NCBI RefSeq assembly: GCF_015291645.1
Contig: NZ_CP030055.1
Coordinates: 434,001-498,000, forward strand
Source of the DNA: Bradyrhizobium sp. CCBAU 53340
Lineage (GTDB): Bacteria > Pseudomonadota > Alphaproteobacteria > Rhizobiales > Xanthobacteraceae
DNA: 64,000 bases
Direction of reading: 5' to 3'
In this document: positions 1 to 10,358 of the stretch, piece after piece
Position numbering within the stretch: position 1 is the stretch's first letter
How the letters are laid out: each line of letters starts with the position of its first letter
Made by a program: the position numbers and the translations under genes
Notes under the pieces: generated by a model
Told to the model about the DNA's origin: nothing
Database searches by the model: none
The model's input: the letters and a program-made list of their open reading frames with translations, nothing else

Positions 1-950
1 AGACCATGCTGATGGACCTGTTCTTCCAGCACTCGGATGTCGAGCACAAGCGTCGCGCGCATTTCCACGAATTCATGGCCGACGTGCACGAGCGCATCTA
101 CGATTATCGCCAGAGCATCGCGCGCGGCCAGATTCCGGACGGCGACGTCATCGCGCTGACCGCGCATGCGATCTTCGAGGAGAGCTGGCTGCTCTGCTTC
201 GACGAATTCCACGTCACCGACATCGCGGACGCGATGATCCTCGGACGTCTGTTCGCAAAATTGTTCGAGCTCGGCACCGTCGTGGTCGCGACCTCCAACG
301 TCGCGCCCGACGATCTCTACAAGGGCGGCCTGAATCGCGCGCTGTTCCTGCCGTTCATCAAGCAGATCACCGACCACATGGACGTGACGCGGCTGGACGC
401 GCGCACCGACTTCCGGCTGGAGAAGCTTCAGGGCGTGCCGATGTGGCTGACGCCGGCGGATGGCGATGCGCAGGCCGCACTCGATCGCGCCTGGGCGAAG
501 ATGACCGGCAACGCCAAATGCAAGTCGCGCGACATAAAGATCAAGGGCCGCATCTTGCACGTGCCGTGCTCGGCCCATGGTGTCGCGCGCTTTAGCTTCG
601 CCGATCTCTGCGAGAAGCCACTGGGTGCATCCGACTACCTCAGGCTGGCGCACGACTATCACACCATCCTGGTCGACCATATTCCAGTAATGGACTTCTC
701 CCAGCGCAACGCCGCCAAGCGCTTCATCACGCTGATCGACACGCTCTATGACAATGCCGTGAAGCTGATGGCCTCGGCCGATGCCAATCCGATCTCGCTC
801 TACCTCGCCGCCGAAGGCACCGAGGCGATGGAGTTCAAGCGGACCGCCTCGCGCCTGATCGAGATGAGCTCGGAATCCTATTTGGCGCTGCCTCACGGCC
901 GCAAGGATTCCACTGCCAGCGGCTCCACCAAGGGTCTGGTGGAGACTTAA
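1..950 (+). CDS. zapE: Cell division protein ZapE (AFG1-like ATPase), 5' end outside window
   Basis: This is the C-terminal part of an AFG1/ZapE-family P-loop ATPase. The frame is open to the window edge and the codon before the first Met is Thr. Thr followed by MLMDLFF is the tail of the Walker A motif (GKT-MLMDLFF), so the true start lies upstream. A Walker B-like LLCFDEFHVTDIADA stretch follows near residues 62-76 of the visible part, then the sensor-like VVVATSN. The family is linked to Z-ring stability (ZapE) or, in mitochondria, to AFG1. In many alphaproteobacteria zapE lies just upstream of mdh, as here. A palindromic repeat separates it from mdh. Confidence 0.88.
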   Translation, partial: TMLMDLFFQHSDVEHKRRAHFHEFMADVHERIYDYRQSIARGQIPDGDVIALTAHAIFEESWLLCFDEFHVTDIADAMILGRLFAKLFELGTVVVATSNVAPDDLYKGGLNRALFLPFIKQITDHMDVTRLDARTDFRLEKLQGVPMWLTPADGDAQAALDRAWAKMTGNAKCKSRDIKIKGRILHVPCSAHGVARFSFADLCEKPLGASDYLRLAHDYHTILVDHIPVMDFSQRNAAKRFITLIDTLYDNAVKLMASADANPISLYLAAEGTEAMEFKRTASRLIEMSSESYLALPHGRKDSTASGSTKGLVET

Positions 951-968
951 GTCCTATTTGTCAGCGCT

Positions 969-1071
969 GTCATTCCGGGGCGCGCGGAGCGCGAGCCCGG
1001 AATCCATCGTGCCTCGGACTCTTCGCCTGATGGATTCCGGGCCTGCGCCTGTCGGCGCGTCCCGGAATGAC
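969..1071. repeat. Intergenic palindromic repeat (GTCATTCCGGG family)
   Basis: The arms GTCATTCCGGGGCGCGCG and CGCGTCCCGGAATGAC are inverted, and each has an inner GGAATCCATC / GATGGATTCC pair. The element fills the zapE-mdh gap. Related elements occur at 8079, 16528, 33554, 38332, 39629 and 41443. Confidence 0.8.
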
Positions 1072-1153
1072 AGACGGGGTATGCTGGTTGCTATCGCGCC
1101 AAGCCCGACAAATGGGCATCCACCGACTTGAACGGGGGAAGCGAAAGGGATAA

Positions 1154-2170
<1,017 letters not shown>

Positions 2171-2183
2171 GGCACAAACAATT

Positions 2184-2217
2184 CCGCCGAAGACCGAAAC
2201 CCGGTCTTCGGCGGTTT
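2184..2217 (+). terminator. Intrinsic terminator after mdh
   Basis: A 13-bp stem, CCGCCGAAGACCG with CGGTCTTCGGCGG, has an AAAC(C) loop and is followed by TTT. It starts 13 bases after the mdh stop. Confidence 0.85.
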
Positions 2218-2369
2218 CACTTCCGGACCCCTGATGACCGGGGTGGGGTCTGGTCCACGATTTCGATGTCAAAGAATCCGGGTTGCAGTTCCTGTGGTAT
2301 ATGGTATGCCAGCCACAAGACTGAGGTGGGCCCATGGGGTCACCGCCCGCGGGTTCAGGGAGCGACCAT

Positions 2370-3566
2370 ATGAATATTCACGAATATCAGGCCAAAGCGC
2401 TGCTGGGTGAGTTCGGGGTGCCGATCTCCAAGGGCGTTCCGGTCCTTAAAGCGAGCGACGCGGAAGCCGCCGCCAAGGCGCTGCCGGGTCCGGTCTATGT
2501 GGTGAAGAGCCAGATCCATGCCGGCGGCCGTGGCAAGGGCAAGTTCAAGGAAGCCTCGGCCGGCGACAAGGGCGGCGTGCGCATCGCCAAGTCGGCCGCC
2601 GAGGTCTCCGAGTTCGCCAAGCAGATGCTCGGCGCCACGCTGGTGACCGTGCAGACCGGCCCGGCCGGCAAGCAGGTCAACCGCCTCTACATCGAGGACG
2701 GCTCGGACATCGACAAGGAGTTCTATCTCTCGATCCTGGTCGATCGTGAGACCTCGCGCGTCTCCTTCGTCGTCTCGACCGAAGGTGGCGTCAACATCGA
2801 GGACGTCGCGCACAACAGTCCTGAGAAGATCGTGACCTTCTCGGTCGATCCCGCGACCGGCATCATGGGCCATCACGGCCGCACCGTCGCCAATGCGCTG
2901 AAGCTCTCCGGCGATCTCGCCAAGCAGGCCGAAAAGCTCACCGCGCAGCTCTATGCTGCCTTCGTCGCCAAGGACATGTCGATGCTGGAGATCAACCCGC
3001 TGGTCGTGACCAAGCAGGGTCAGCTCCGCGTGCTCGACGCCAAGGTGTCGTTCGACGACAACGCGCTGTTCCGTCACCCCGACGTGCTCGCGCTGCGCGA
3101 CGAGACCGAGGAAGACGCCAAGGAAATCGAGGCGTCCAAGTACGACCTCAACTACGTCACCCTCGACGGCAATATCGGCTGCATGGTCAACGGCGCCGGT
3201 CTTGCCATGGCGACGATGGACATCATCAAGCTCTACGGCATGGCGCCGGCGAACTTCCTCGACGTTGGCGGCAGCGCTAGCAAGGAGAAGGTCGCGGCCG
3301 CGTTCAAGATCATCACCGCCGATCCCAACGTGAAGGGCATCCTGGTGAACATCTTCGGCGGCATCATGAAGTGCGACGTGATCGCCGAGGGCGTCACGGC
3401 GGCGGTTCGTGAAGTCGGCCTCAGCGTGCCGCTGGTGGTTCGTCTCGAAGGCACCAATGTCGAGCTCGGCAAGAAGATCATCCGTGAATCCGGCCTGAAC
3501 GTGGTGCCGGCCGACAATCTCGACGACGCCGCGCAGAAGATCGTGAAGGCCGTCAAGGGAGGCTAA
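2370..3566 (+). CDS. sucC: Succinyl-CoA synthetase beta subunit (ADP-forming)
   Basis: The beta subunit of succinyl-CoA ligase carries the ATP-grasp domain and makes ATP from succinyl-CoA together with SucD. The 398-residue product starts [19 protein letters not shown], the family's standard N-terminus and length. An earlier in-frame start at 2334 adds 12 non-family residues and is not used. ATP-grasp features include [16 protein letters not shown] near residue 45 and LEINPLVVT near residue 205. The C-terminal CoA-ligase half includes [16 protein letters not shown] small gene, not sucD, follows after 4 bases. Confidence 0.97.
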   Translation: MNIHEYQAKALLGEFGVPISKGVPVLKASDAEAAAKALPGPVYVVKSQIHAGGRGKGKFKEASAGDKGGVRIAKSAAEVSEFAKQMLGATLVTVQTGPAGKQVNRLYIEDGSDIDKEFYLSILVDRETSRVSFVVSTEGGVNIEDVAHNSPEKIVTFSVDPATGIMGHHGRTVANALKLSGDLAKQAEKLTAQLYAAFVAKDMSMLEINPLVVTKQGQLRVLDAKVSFDDNALFRHPDVLALRDETEEDAKEIEASKYDLNYVTLDGNIGCMVNGAGLAMATMDIIKLYGMAPANFLDVGGSASKEKVAAAFKIITADPNVKGILVNIFGGIMKCDVIAEGVTAAVREVGLSVPLVVRLEGTNVELGKKIIRESGLNVVPADNLDDAAQKIVKAVKGG

Positions 3567-3570
3567 CGCC

Positions 3571-4050
3571 ATGGCCCAGGACCATCTCGCCGCATCATCT
3601 CCGCTCATCGAGCATACGCGCCTCGCCGCGTTCGCCGGCGAATGGAATGGCGAAGAGGTGGTCTTTCCGTCGCGATGGACGCAAGGCGGACCTGCCACCT
3701 CGCACGTCGTCGCGCGCATGGACCTCAACGGATTCTATCTGATCCAGGACAGTGTCCAGATGCGCGACGGCAAGCAGAGCTTCGCCACCCACGGCATCTT
3801 CACCTTCGACCGCGACGACCGGACCTACAAATTGTTCTGGTACGACTCGCTCGGCTACACGCCGCCCTCGCCCGCCTCCGGCGGGTGGGTCGGCAACACC
3901 CTGACGCTGGTGCGCGGCTCGCTCCGCGGCAATGCGCGCCACGTCTACGAGATCATCGACGACTCCTCCTATTCGTTGAAGATTCAGTTCTCGCCGGATG
4001 CGGAAGGCTGGGCCGACGTGCTCACCGGCATCTATCGCCGCATCCACTGA
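3571..4050 (+). CDS. DUF1579-like lipocalin-type protein inserted between sucC and sucD
   Basis: This 159-residue soluble protein has no signal peptide or membrane segment. It resembles the DUF1579 family: an N-terminal AGEWNGEE, a mid-protein GIFTFDRDDRTYKLFWYDS, and a C-terminal GWADVLTGIYRR, a pattern typical of a small beta-barrel. Function is unknown. It lies 4 bases after the sucC stop and 36 bases before sucD, so it is almost certainly cotranscribed with the succinyl-CoA synthetase genes. Ligand binding is inferred only from fold similarity. Confidence 0.75.
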   Translation: MAQDHLAASSPLIEHTRLAAFAGEWNGEEVVFPSRWTQGGPATSHVVARMDLNGFYLIQDSVQMRDGKQSFATHGIFTFDRDDRTYKLFWYDSLGYTPPSPASGGWVGNTLTLVRGSLRGNARHVYEIIDDSSYSLKIQFSPDAEGWADVLTGIYRRIH

Positions 4051-4086
4051 CCCTCTCACTCTGTTAGTTTCGCGAAAGCAGACCTC

Positions 4087-4971
4087 ATGTCCATCCTGAT
4101 CGACAAGAACACCAAGGTCATCTGCCAGGGCTTCACCGGCAAGAACGGCACCTTCCATTCCGAGGCTGCGATTGCTTACGGCACCAAGATGGTCGGCGGC
4201 ACCTCGCCGGGCAAAGGCGGCTCGACGCATCTGGGCCTTCCGGTGTTCGACACCGTGCGCGAGGCGCGCGAGAAGACCGGCGCCGATGCCTCGGTGATCT
4301 ACGTGCCGCCGCCGGGCGCAGCGGATGCGATCTGCGAAGCCATCGACGCCGAGATCCCGCTGATCGTCTGCATCACCGAAGGCATTCCCGTCATCGACAT
4401 GGTGCGCGTGAAGCGTTCGCTCGCCGGATCCAAGTCGCGCCTGATCGGGCCGAACTGCCCGGGCGTCATGACTGCCGGCGAGTGCAAGATCGGCATCATG
4501 CCCGCCAACATCTTCAAGACCGGCTCGGTCGGCATCGTCTCCCGCTCGGGCACGCTAACCTATGAAGCCGTGTTCCAGACCTCCCAGGAAGGCCTCGGCC
4601 AGACCACTGCGGTCGGCATCGGCGGCGACCCGGTCAAGGGCACCGAGTTCATCGACGTGCTGGAGATGCTGCTGGCCGACCCCAAGACCGAGTCGATCAT
4701 CATGATCGGCGAGATCGGCGGTTCCGCCGAGGAGGACGCCGCCCAGTTCCTCAAGGACGAGGCCAAGCGCGGCCGCAAGAAGCCGATGGTCGGTTTCATC
4801 GCCGGCGTGACCGCACCTCCCGGACGCCGCATGGGCCATGCCGGCGCGATCATTTCGGGCGGCAAGGGTGATGCCGGTTCCAAGACCGAAGCGATGAAAT
4901 CTGCAGGGATTACAGTGTCCCCGTCGCCCGCTCGCCTCGGCCATACGCTTGCCGAAAAGTTGAAAGGCTAA
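4087..4971 (+). CDS. sucD: Succinyl-CoA synthetase alpha subunit
   Basis: The alpha subunit binds CoA and carries the transient phosphohistidine. The 294-residue product begins [20 protein letters not shown], with a CoA-binding Rossmann domain (residues 1-125). The active-site region [20 protein letters not shown] near residues 242-261 supplies the phospho-accepting His. It partners with SucC upstream, although a DUF1579-like gene intervenes. sucA follows after 135 bases, suggesting a larger TCA-cycle operon. Confidence 0.97.
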   Translation: MSILIDKNTKVICQGFTGKNGTFHSEAAIAYGTKMVGGTSPGKGGSTHLGLPVFDTVREAREKTGADASVIYVPPPGAADAICEAIDAEIPLIVCITEGIPVIDMVRVKRSLAGSKSRLIGPNCPGVMTAGECKIGIMPANIFKTGSVGIVSRSGTLTYEAVFQTSQEGLGQTTAVGIGGDPVKGTEFIDVLEMLLADPKTESIIMIGEIGGSAEEDAAQFLKDEAKRGRKKPMVGFIAGVTAPPGRRMGHAGAIISGGKGDAGSKTEAMKSAGITVSPSPARLGHTLAEKLKG

Positions 4972-5106
4972 TTCACTTCTTCGTACTTTTCCGGGCGAAG
5001 TTTCGCAGCAAATAGGGTAAAGGGTGCCTGTCGCGTCGAGCCCTGTCGGGGAGCTCGGCGCCAGCGCCGTTTGTTATGCGCGAACCGAAATCGCCAGGAA
5101 CCCAGT

Positions 5107-8064
5107 ATGTCTCGCCAGGACGCGAACGCAGCCTTTGCCCTGTCATCATTTTTGCAGGGCACCAACGCCAGCTACATCGACGAAATCTACGCCCGCTACG
5201 AAAAGGACCCCTCCTCGGTCGACGCCGAGTGGCAGGAGTTCTTCAAGAGCCTCAACGACCAGCCGGCTGACGTCCGGAAGAACGCCGAAGGCCCGTCCTG
5301 GGAGCGCGACAACTGGCCGCTGACCCCGAAGGACGACCTGACCTCCGCACTCGACGGCAACTGGGCCGAGGTCGAGAAGGCGGTCGGCAGCAAGATCGCC
5401 GCGAAGGCACAGGCCAAGGGCGCCGACATCTCCTCCGCCGACTTGCTTCAGGCCACGCGCGACTCCGTCCGCGCCCTGATGCTGATCCGCTCCTACCGCA
5501 TGCGCGGCCATTTCCACGCCAAGCTCGATCCGCTCGGCATCGAAGCCCAGCGCAACCGCGAAGAGCTCGACCCGCGCACCTACGGCTTCAGCGAAGCCGA
5601 TTTCGACCGCAAGATCTTCCTCGATCACGTGCTCGGCCTCGAATACGGCAGCTTGCGCGAGATCACCGCGATCTGCGAGCGCACCTACTGCCAGACGCTC
5701 GGCGTCGAGTTCATGCATATCAGCAATGCCGCGCAGAAGGCGTGGATCCAGGAGCGCATCGAGGGTCCGGATAAGGAAATCTCCTTCACCCGCGAAGGTC
5801 GCCGCGCCATCCTGATGAAGCTGGTCGAGGCCGAAGGCTTCGAGAAATTCTGCGATACCAAGTTCACCGGCACCAAGCGCTTCGGCCTCGACGGCGGTGA
5901 ATCCCTGATTCCCGCGCTCGAGCAGATCATCAAGCGCGGCGGCAATCTCGGCGTGAAGGAAATCGTGCTGGGCATGCCGCATCGCGGCCGTCTCAACGTG
6001 CTAACGCAGGTGATGGGCAAGGCCCACCGCGCACTGTTCCACGAGTTCAAGGGCGGCTCGGCCAATCCTGACGCGGTCGAAGGCTCCGGCGACGTGAAGT
6101 ACCACCTCGGCGCCTCCTCGGACCGCGAGTTCGACGGCAACCGCATCCATCTGTCGCTGACCGCGAACCCCTCGCATCTCGAGATCGTCGATCCCGTCGT
6201 GCTCGGCAAGGTCCGCGCCAAGCAGGACCAGCACGGCGATCCGCCCGACATGCGTATCTCTGTAATGCCGCTGCTCATGCATGGCGATGCGGCCTTTGCG
6301 GGTCAGGGCGTCGTTGCCGAGTGCTTCGGCCTGTCGGACCTGAAGGGCTACCGCACCGGCGGCTCGGTGCACTTCATCGTCAACAACCAGATCGGCTTCA
6401 CCACCTATCCGCGTTATTCCCGTTCTTCGCCTTACCCGTCGGACGTCGCGAAGATGATCGACGCGCCGATCTTCCACGTGAACGGCGACGATCCGGAAGC
6501 TGTGGTGTTCGCCGCGAAGGTCGCGACCGAATTCCGGCAGAAGTTCCACAAGCCTGTCGTCATCGACATGTGGTGCTATCGCCGCTACGGCCACAACGAA
6601 GGCGACGAGCCGGCGTTCACGCAGCCGGTGATGTACAAGCGGATCGCGGCCCATCCCTCGACCCTCACGCTCTACTCCAAGCGCCTGATCGCTGAAGGCG
6701 TGGTCACCGAGGGCGAGGTCGACAAGCTGAAGGCCGACTGGCGCGCCCGACTCGATGCAGAGTTCGAGGCCGGCACCTCCTACAAGCCGAACAAGGCCGA
6801 CTGGCTCGACGGCAAGTGGGCGGGCTTCAAGATCGCCGACCAGGAAGAGGACGCCCGTCGCGGCGTCACCGGCGTCGATCTTCCTGTTCTCAAGGATATC
6901 GGCCGCAAGATCACCAAGGTGCCGGATGGCTTCCGCGTTCACCGCACGATCCAGCGTTTCCTGGAAAACCGCTCCAAGGCGATCGAGAGCGGCAACGGCA
7001 TCGACTGGGCGACCGGCGAGGCGCTGGCGTTCTGCACGCTGCTGAACGAGAACCACCATGTCCGTCTGTCCGGCCAGGACTGCGAGCGCGGCACCTTCTC
7101 GCAGCGCCACTCGGTCCTGATCGACCAGGAAGACGAGAGCCGCTACACGCCGTTCAACCATCTCGGCCACGAGCAGGGCCATTACGAGGTCATCAACTCG
7201 CTGCTGTCGGAAGAAGCCGTGCTCGGCTTCGAATACGGCTACTCGCTTGCCGAGCCGAACACGCTGACGCTGTGGGAAGCCCAGTTCGGCGATTTCGCCA
7301 ACGGCGCGCAGGTCGTGTTCGACCAGTTCATCTCCTCGGGCGAGCGCAAATGGCTGCGCATGTCCGGTCTCGTCTGCCTCTTGCCGCACGGCTATGAGGG
7401 GCAGGGACCGGAGCACTCCTCGGCGCGTCTCGAGCGCTACTTGCAGATGAGCGCCGAAGACAACATGCAGGTGGTCTATCCGACCACGCCGGCGAACTAC
7501 TTCCACGCGCTGCGCCGGCAGCTGCATCGCGAGATCCGCAAGCCGCTGATCATGATGACACCGAAATCGCTACTGCGTCACAAGCGTGCCGTGTCGCGTC
7601 TCGAGGAGCTCGCGAAGGGAACGACCTTCCACCGCATCCTGTACGATGACGCCCAGATGCTGCCGAACGAGCCGATCAAGCTCGCTCCGGACGAGAAGAT
7701 CCGCCGCATCGTGCTCTGTTCGGGCAAGGTCTATTACGACCTCTACGAGGAGCGCGAGAAGCGTGGCATCGACGACATCTATTTGATGCGCGTCGAGCAG
7801 CTCTATCCGGTGCCGCTGAAGGCGCTGGTGGCCGAGCTGTCCCGCTTCAAGAAGGCGGAAGTGATCTGGTGTCAGGAAGAGCCCCGCAACATGGGTGCCT
7901 GGCACTTCATCGAGCCCTATCTGGAATGGGTGCTGAACCAGGTGAACGGTGCGAGCCGGCGTCCGCGTTATGTCGGCCGCGCCGCTTCCGCCGCGACCGC
8001 CACTGGTCTGATGTCCAAGCATCAGGCGCAGCTGAAGGCGTTCCTGGACGAAGCACTGAGCTGA
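5107..8064 (+). CDS. sucA: 2-oxoglutarate dehydrogenase E1 component
   Basis: This is the thiamine-diphosphate decarboxylase of the 2-oxoglutarate dehydrogenase complex (985 residues, normal for the family). The start MSRQDANAAF at 5107 is preceded by AGGAACCC; an in-frame start 36 bases upstream lacks family similarity. The N-terminal E2/E3-binding stretch contains SYIDEIYARYEKDPSSVD. Catalytic-core motifs include LGMPHRGRLNVL (about residue 295), HGDAAFAGQGVVAE (about 400) and HNEGDEPAFTQP (about 497). The C-terminal transketolase half includes EQGHYEVINSLLSEEAVLGF and GYEGQGPEHSSAR. It acts with sucB and lpdA just downstream. Confidence 0.97.
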   Translation: MSRQDANAAFALSSFLQGTNASYIDEIYARYEKDPSSVDAEWQEFFKSLNDQPADVRKNAEGPSWERDNWPLTPKDDLTSALDGNWAEVEKAVGSKIAAKAQAKGADISSADLLQATRDSVRALMLIRSYRMRGHFHAKLDPLGIEAQRNREELDPRTYGFSEADFDRKIFLDHVLGLEYGSLREITAICERTYCQTLGVEFMHISNAAQKAWIQERIEGPDKEISFTREGRRAILMKLVEAEGFEKFCDTKFTGTKRFGLDGGESLIPALEQIIKRGGNLGVKEIVLGMPHRGRLNVLTQVMGKAHRALFHEFKGGSANPDAVEGSGDVKYHLGASSDREFDGNRIHLSLTANPSHLEIVDPVVLGKVRAKQDQHGDPPDMRISVMPLLMHGDAAFAGQGVVAECFGLSDLKGYRTGGSVHFIVNNQIGFTTYPRYSRSSPYPSDVAKMIDAPIFHVNGDDPEAVVFAAKVATEFRQKFHKPVVIDMWCYRRYGHNEGDEPAFTQPVMYKRIAAHPSTLTLYSKRLIAEGVVTEGEVDKLKADWRARLDAEFEAGTSYKPNKADWLDGKWAGFKIADQEEDARRGVTGVDLPVLKDIGRKITKVPDGFRVHRTIQRFLENRSKAIESGNGIDWATGEALAFCTLLNENHHVRLSGQDCERGTFSQRHSVLIDQEDESRYTPFNHLGHEQGHYEVINSLLSEEAVLGFEYGYSLAEPNTLTLWEAQFGDFANGAQVVFDQFISSGERKWLRMSGLVCLLPHGYEGQGPEHSSARLERYLQMSAEDNMQVVYPTTPANYFHALRRQLHREIRKPLIMMTPKSLLRHKRAVSRLEELAKGTTFHRILYDDAQMLPNEPIKLAPDEKIRRIVLCSGKVYYDLYEEREKRGIDDIYLMRVEQLYPVPLKALVAELSRFKKAEVIWCQEEPRNMGAWHFIEPYLEWVLNQVNGASRRPRYVGRAASAATATGLMSKHQAQLKAFLDEALS

Positions 8065-8078
8065 ACTTTTCGAACTGC

Positions 8079-8125
8079 GTCATGCCCCGCTCCAGTGCGC
8101 TCTTGCGCACGAGGGCGGGGCATCC
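8079..8125. repeat. Nested palindrome after sucA
   Basis: An outer stem ATGCCCCGC / GCGGGGCAT encloses an inner hairpin GTGCGC-TCTT-GCGCAC, giving a cruciform-like element 15 bases after the sucA stop. It belongs to the intergenic palindrome family of this window. There is no T-run, so it is not a classical terminator. Confidence 0.7.
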
Positions 8126-8242
8126 AGCAAGACGTGACGTCCTCGTGCATGCGATGCGTCCCGGCTTGATGGGTGGCCTGCTTTTCGCCGGCCGTGACAT
8201 CGGAATTCCTGTCCGCGACTGCGATCCCTTAAGGAAAAGACC

Positions 8243-9484
8243 ATGACTGAAATTCGTGTGCCGACGCTCGGCGAATCCGTCACCGAGGCCACCATCGGCC
8301 GCTGGTTCAAGAAGGCTGGCGACCCGGTCGCCGTCGACGAGCCCTTGGTGGAGCTCGAGACCGACAAGGTCACCATCGAGGTCCCCGCGCCCTCCGCCGG
8401 CACGCTGAGCGAGATCATCGCCGCCGATGGCGCCACCGTTGCGGTCGGCGCGCTGCTCGGCCAGATCACCGACGGTGCCGGTGCTGCCAAGCCCGCGGCC
8501 GCGCCCGCCAAGCCCGCCGCTGCTCCGGCACCTGCCGCTGCCGCCCCGGCTGCTGCGTCCGCCGCCAAGGCGCCGCCGGCCGATGCGCCGCTCGCGCCGT
8601 CCGTGCGCAAGCTCTCCGCCGAGACCGGCATCGATGCCTCGACCGTTCCGGGCTCCGGCAAGGACGGCCGCGTCACCAAGGGCGACATGCTGGCCGCGAT
8701 CGAGCGTGCGGCTTCCGCGCCGACCCCGGTCAACCAACCCGCCGCCGCCGTGCAGGTCCGTGCGCCATCCCCGGCCGATGACGCCGCCCGCGAAGAGCGC
8801 GTCAAGATGACCCGCCTGCGCCAGACCATCGCCCGCCGCCTCAAGGACGTGCAGAACACTGCGGCCATGCTCACGACCTTCAACGAGGTCGACATGACCA
8901 ACGTCATGGCGCTGCGTGCCCACTACAAGGATGCGTTCGAGAAGAAGCATGGCGCCAAGCTCGGCTTCATGGGCTTCTTCACCAAGGCCGTCGTGCAGGC
9001 GCTCAAGGACATCCCGGCCGTCAACGCCGAGATCGACGGCAGCGATCTGATCTACAAGAACTACTATCACATCGGCGTCGCCGTCGGCACCGACAAGGGC
9101 CTCGTCGTGCCCGTGGTGCGCGACTGCGACCACAAGTCGATCTCCGACATCGAGAAGGGCATTGCCGATTTCGGTCGCCGCGCTCGTGACGGCCAGCTCA
9201 AGATCGACGAGATGCAGGGCGGTACCTTCACCATCACCAATGGCGGTATCTACGGCTCGCTGATGTCGACCCCGATCCTGAACGCGCCGCAGTCCGGCAT
9301 CCTCGGCATGCACAAGATCCAGGATCGCCCGATGGTCGTCGGCGGCAAGATCGAGGTCCGCCCGATGATGTATCTGGCGCTGTCCTACGATCACCGCGTG
9401 ATCGACGGCAAGGAAGCCGTCACCTTCCTGGTCCGCGTCAAGGAAAGTCTGGAAGATCCGGCGCGCCTGGTACTCGATCTCTGA
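8243..9484 (+). CDS. sucB: Dihydrolipoyllysine-residue succinyltransferase (E2)
   Basis: The E2 core of the 2-oxoglutarate dehydrogenase complex transfers the succinyl group to CoA. Domains in order: one lipoyl domain (1-77) with the lipoylated Lys in [14 protein letters not shown] (about residue 43); an Ala/Pro-rich linker (80-115); a peripheral subunit-binding domain (about 116-152, [14 protein letters not shown]); and the catalytic domain from about 180, with HRVIDG near the C-terminus as the acyltransferase HxxxDG motif. The start [17 protein letters not shown] follows AAGGAAAAGACC. A terminator lies just after the stop. Confidence 0.97.
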   Translation: MTEIRVPTLGESVTEATIGRWFKKAGDPVAVDEPLVELETDKVTIEVPAPSAGTLSEIIAADGATVAVGALLGQITDGAGAAKPAAAPAKPAAAPAPAAAAPAAASAAKAPPADAPLAPSVRKLSAETGIDASTVPGSGKDGRVTKGDMLAAIERAASAPTPVNQPAAAVQVRAPSPADDAAREERVKMTRLRQTIARRLKDVQNTAAMLTTFNEVDMTNVMALRAHYKDAFEKKHGAKLGFMGFFTKAVVQALKDIPAVNAEIDGSDLIYKNYYHIGVAVGTDKGLVVPVVRDCDHKSISDIEKGIADFGRRARDGQLKIDEMQGGTFTITNGGIYGSLMSTPILNAPQSGILGMHKIQDRPMVVGGKIEVRPMMYLALSYDHRVIDGKEAVTFLVRVKESLEDPARLVLDL

Positions 9485-9500
9485 TTCCTGATGCTTTGAA

Positions 9501-9533
9501 GACGCCGTCGCCTGCATGGGCGACGGCGTTTGT
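9501..9533 (+). terminator. Intrinsic terminator after sucB
   Basis: GACGCCGTCGCC and GGCGACGGCGTT form an 11-12 bp stem around a TGCATG loop, followed by TTTGTCG. It ends sucB transcription, at least partly, before the short-chain dehydrogenase gene. Confidence 0.8.
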
Positions 9534-9551
9534 CGAATGATGGAGGCGGAC

Positions 9552-10301
9552 GTGACCGATAAAGTCGTTGTCATCACCGGCGGCAGCCGCGGCATCGGGC
9601 GGGCGACCGCGATTGCGGCGGCCGCGCGCGGCTATCGCGTCGTGGTCGGCTATGCCAGCAACAAGAAGGCTGCCGACGAGGTCGTCAGCCAGATCGAGGC
9701 CAGCAACGGCAAGGCCATCGCGGTGAAATGCGATGTCGCGGAAGAGCGGGATATCATCGACCTGTTCAAGCAGGCCGACAAGTTCGGCACGCTGGGCGCC
9801 CTCGTCAACAATGGCGGCATCGTCGGCCAGAGCGGCGTGCGCGTCGACGAAATGTCGGCCGAGCGCATCCAGCGCGTGCTGGCGGTCAACGTCACCGGCT
9901 CGATCCTCTGCGCGCGCGAAGCGGTGAAGCGGATGTCGACCAAGCACGGCGGCAAGGGCGGCGTCATCGTCAACCTGTCGTCGGTCGCTGCCAAGCTCGG
10001 CGCGCCCAACACTTATGTCGACTATGCCGCGTCCAAGGGCGCGGTCGATTCCTTCACCATCGGCCTCGGCTATGAGGTCGCGGCCGAAGGCATCCGCGTC
10101 GCCGCGATCCGCCCCGGCCTGATCGACACCGAAATCCACGCCTCGGGCGGCGAGCCCGACCGGCATCATCGCCTGGCCCATATGGTGCCGATGAAGCGCG
10201 TCGGCACTGCGGATGAAATTGCCAATGCCATCGTCTGGCTGATGTCGGACGATGCCTCCTACGTCACTTCAGCCATTCTCGATGTGTCCGGCGGACGCTG
10301 A
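9552..10301 (+). CDS. SDR-family NAD(P)-dependent oxidoreductase
   Basis: This classical short-chain dehydrogenase/reductase has 249 residues. The cofactor motif GGSRGIGRA lies near residue 10, NNGG (usual NNAG) near residue 85, the catalytic Ser in VNLSSVAA, and the YxxxK motif in YAASKGAVDSF near residue 160. The C-terminal VTSAILDVSGGR is typical. The GTG at 9552 is chosen because GGAGG ends 5 bases upstream and it gives the standard MTDKVVVITGG start. ATGs at 9537 and 9540 lack a ribosome site and abut the sucB terminator. Its substrate cannot be read from sequence, and no link to the 2-oxoglutarate dehydrogenase complex is known to me. Confidence 0.9.
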   Translation: MTDKVVVITGGSRGIGRATAIAAAARGYRVVVGYASNKKAADEVVSQIEASNGKAIAVKCDVAEERDIIDLFKQADKFGTLGALVNNGGIVGQSGVRVDEMSAERIQRVLAVNVTGSILCAREAVKRMSTKHGGKGGVIVNLSSVAAKLGAPNTYVDYAASKGAVDSFTIGLGYEVAAEGIRVAAIRPGLIDTEIHASGGEPDRHHRLAHMVPMKRVGTADEIANAIVWLMSDDASYVTSAILDVSGGR

Positions 10302-10358
10302 CGCGCCGCGCGGACGCTGACACATCCTCATCACGCTAAACTTACGGGACTTTCTCTC

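Noticed and set aside
2355..3728. 457-codon open frame on the minus strand opposite sucC
   Set aside because: It is a shadow of the high-GC coding strand, rich in His, Asp and Arg, with no family similarity or ribosome site.
7907..9595. 562-codon minus-strand frame opposite sucB
   Set aside because: Antisense of the Ala/Pro linker and lipoyl domain. The composition is low-complexity and sucB is certain.
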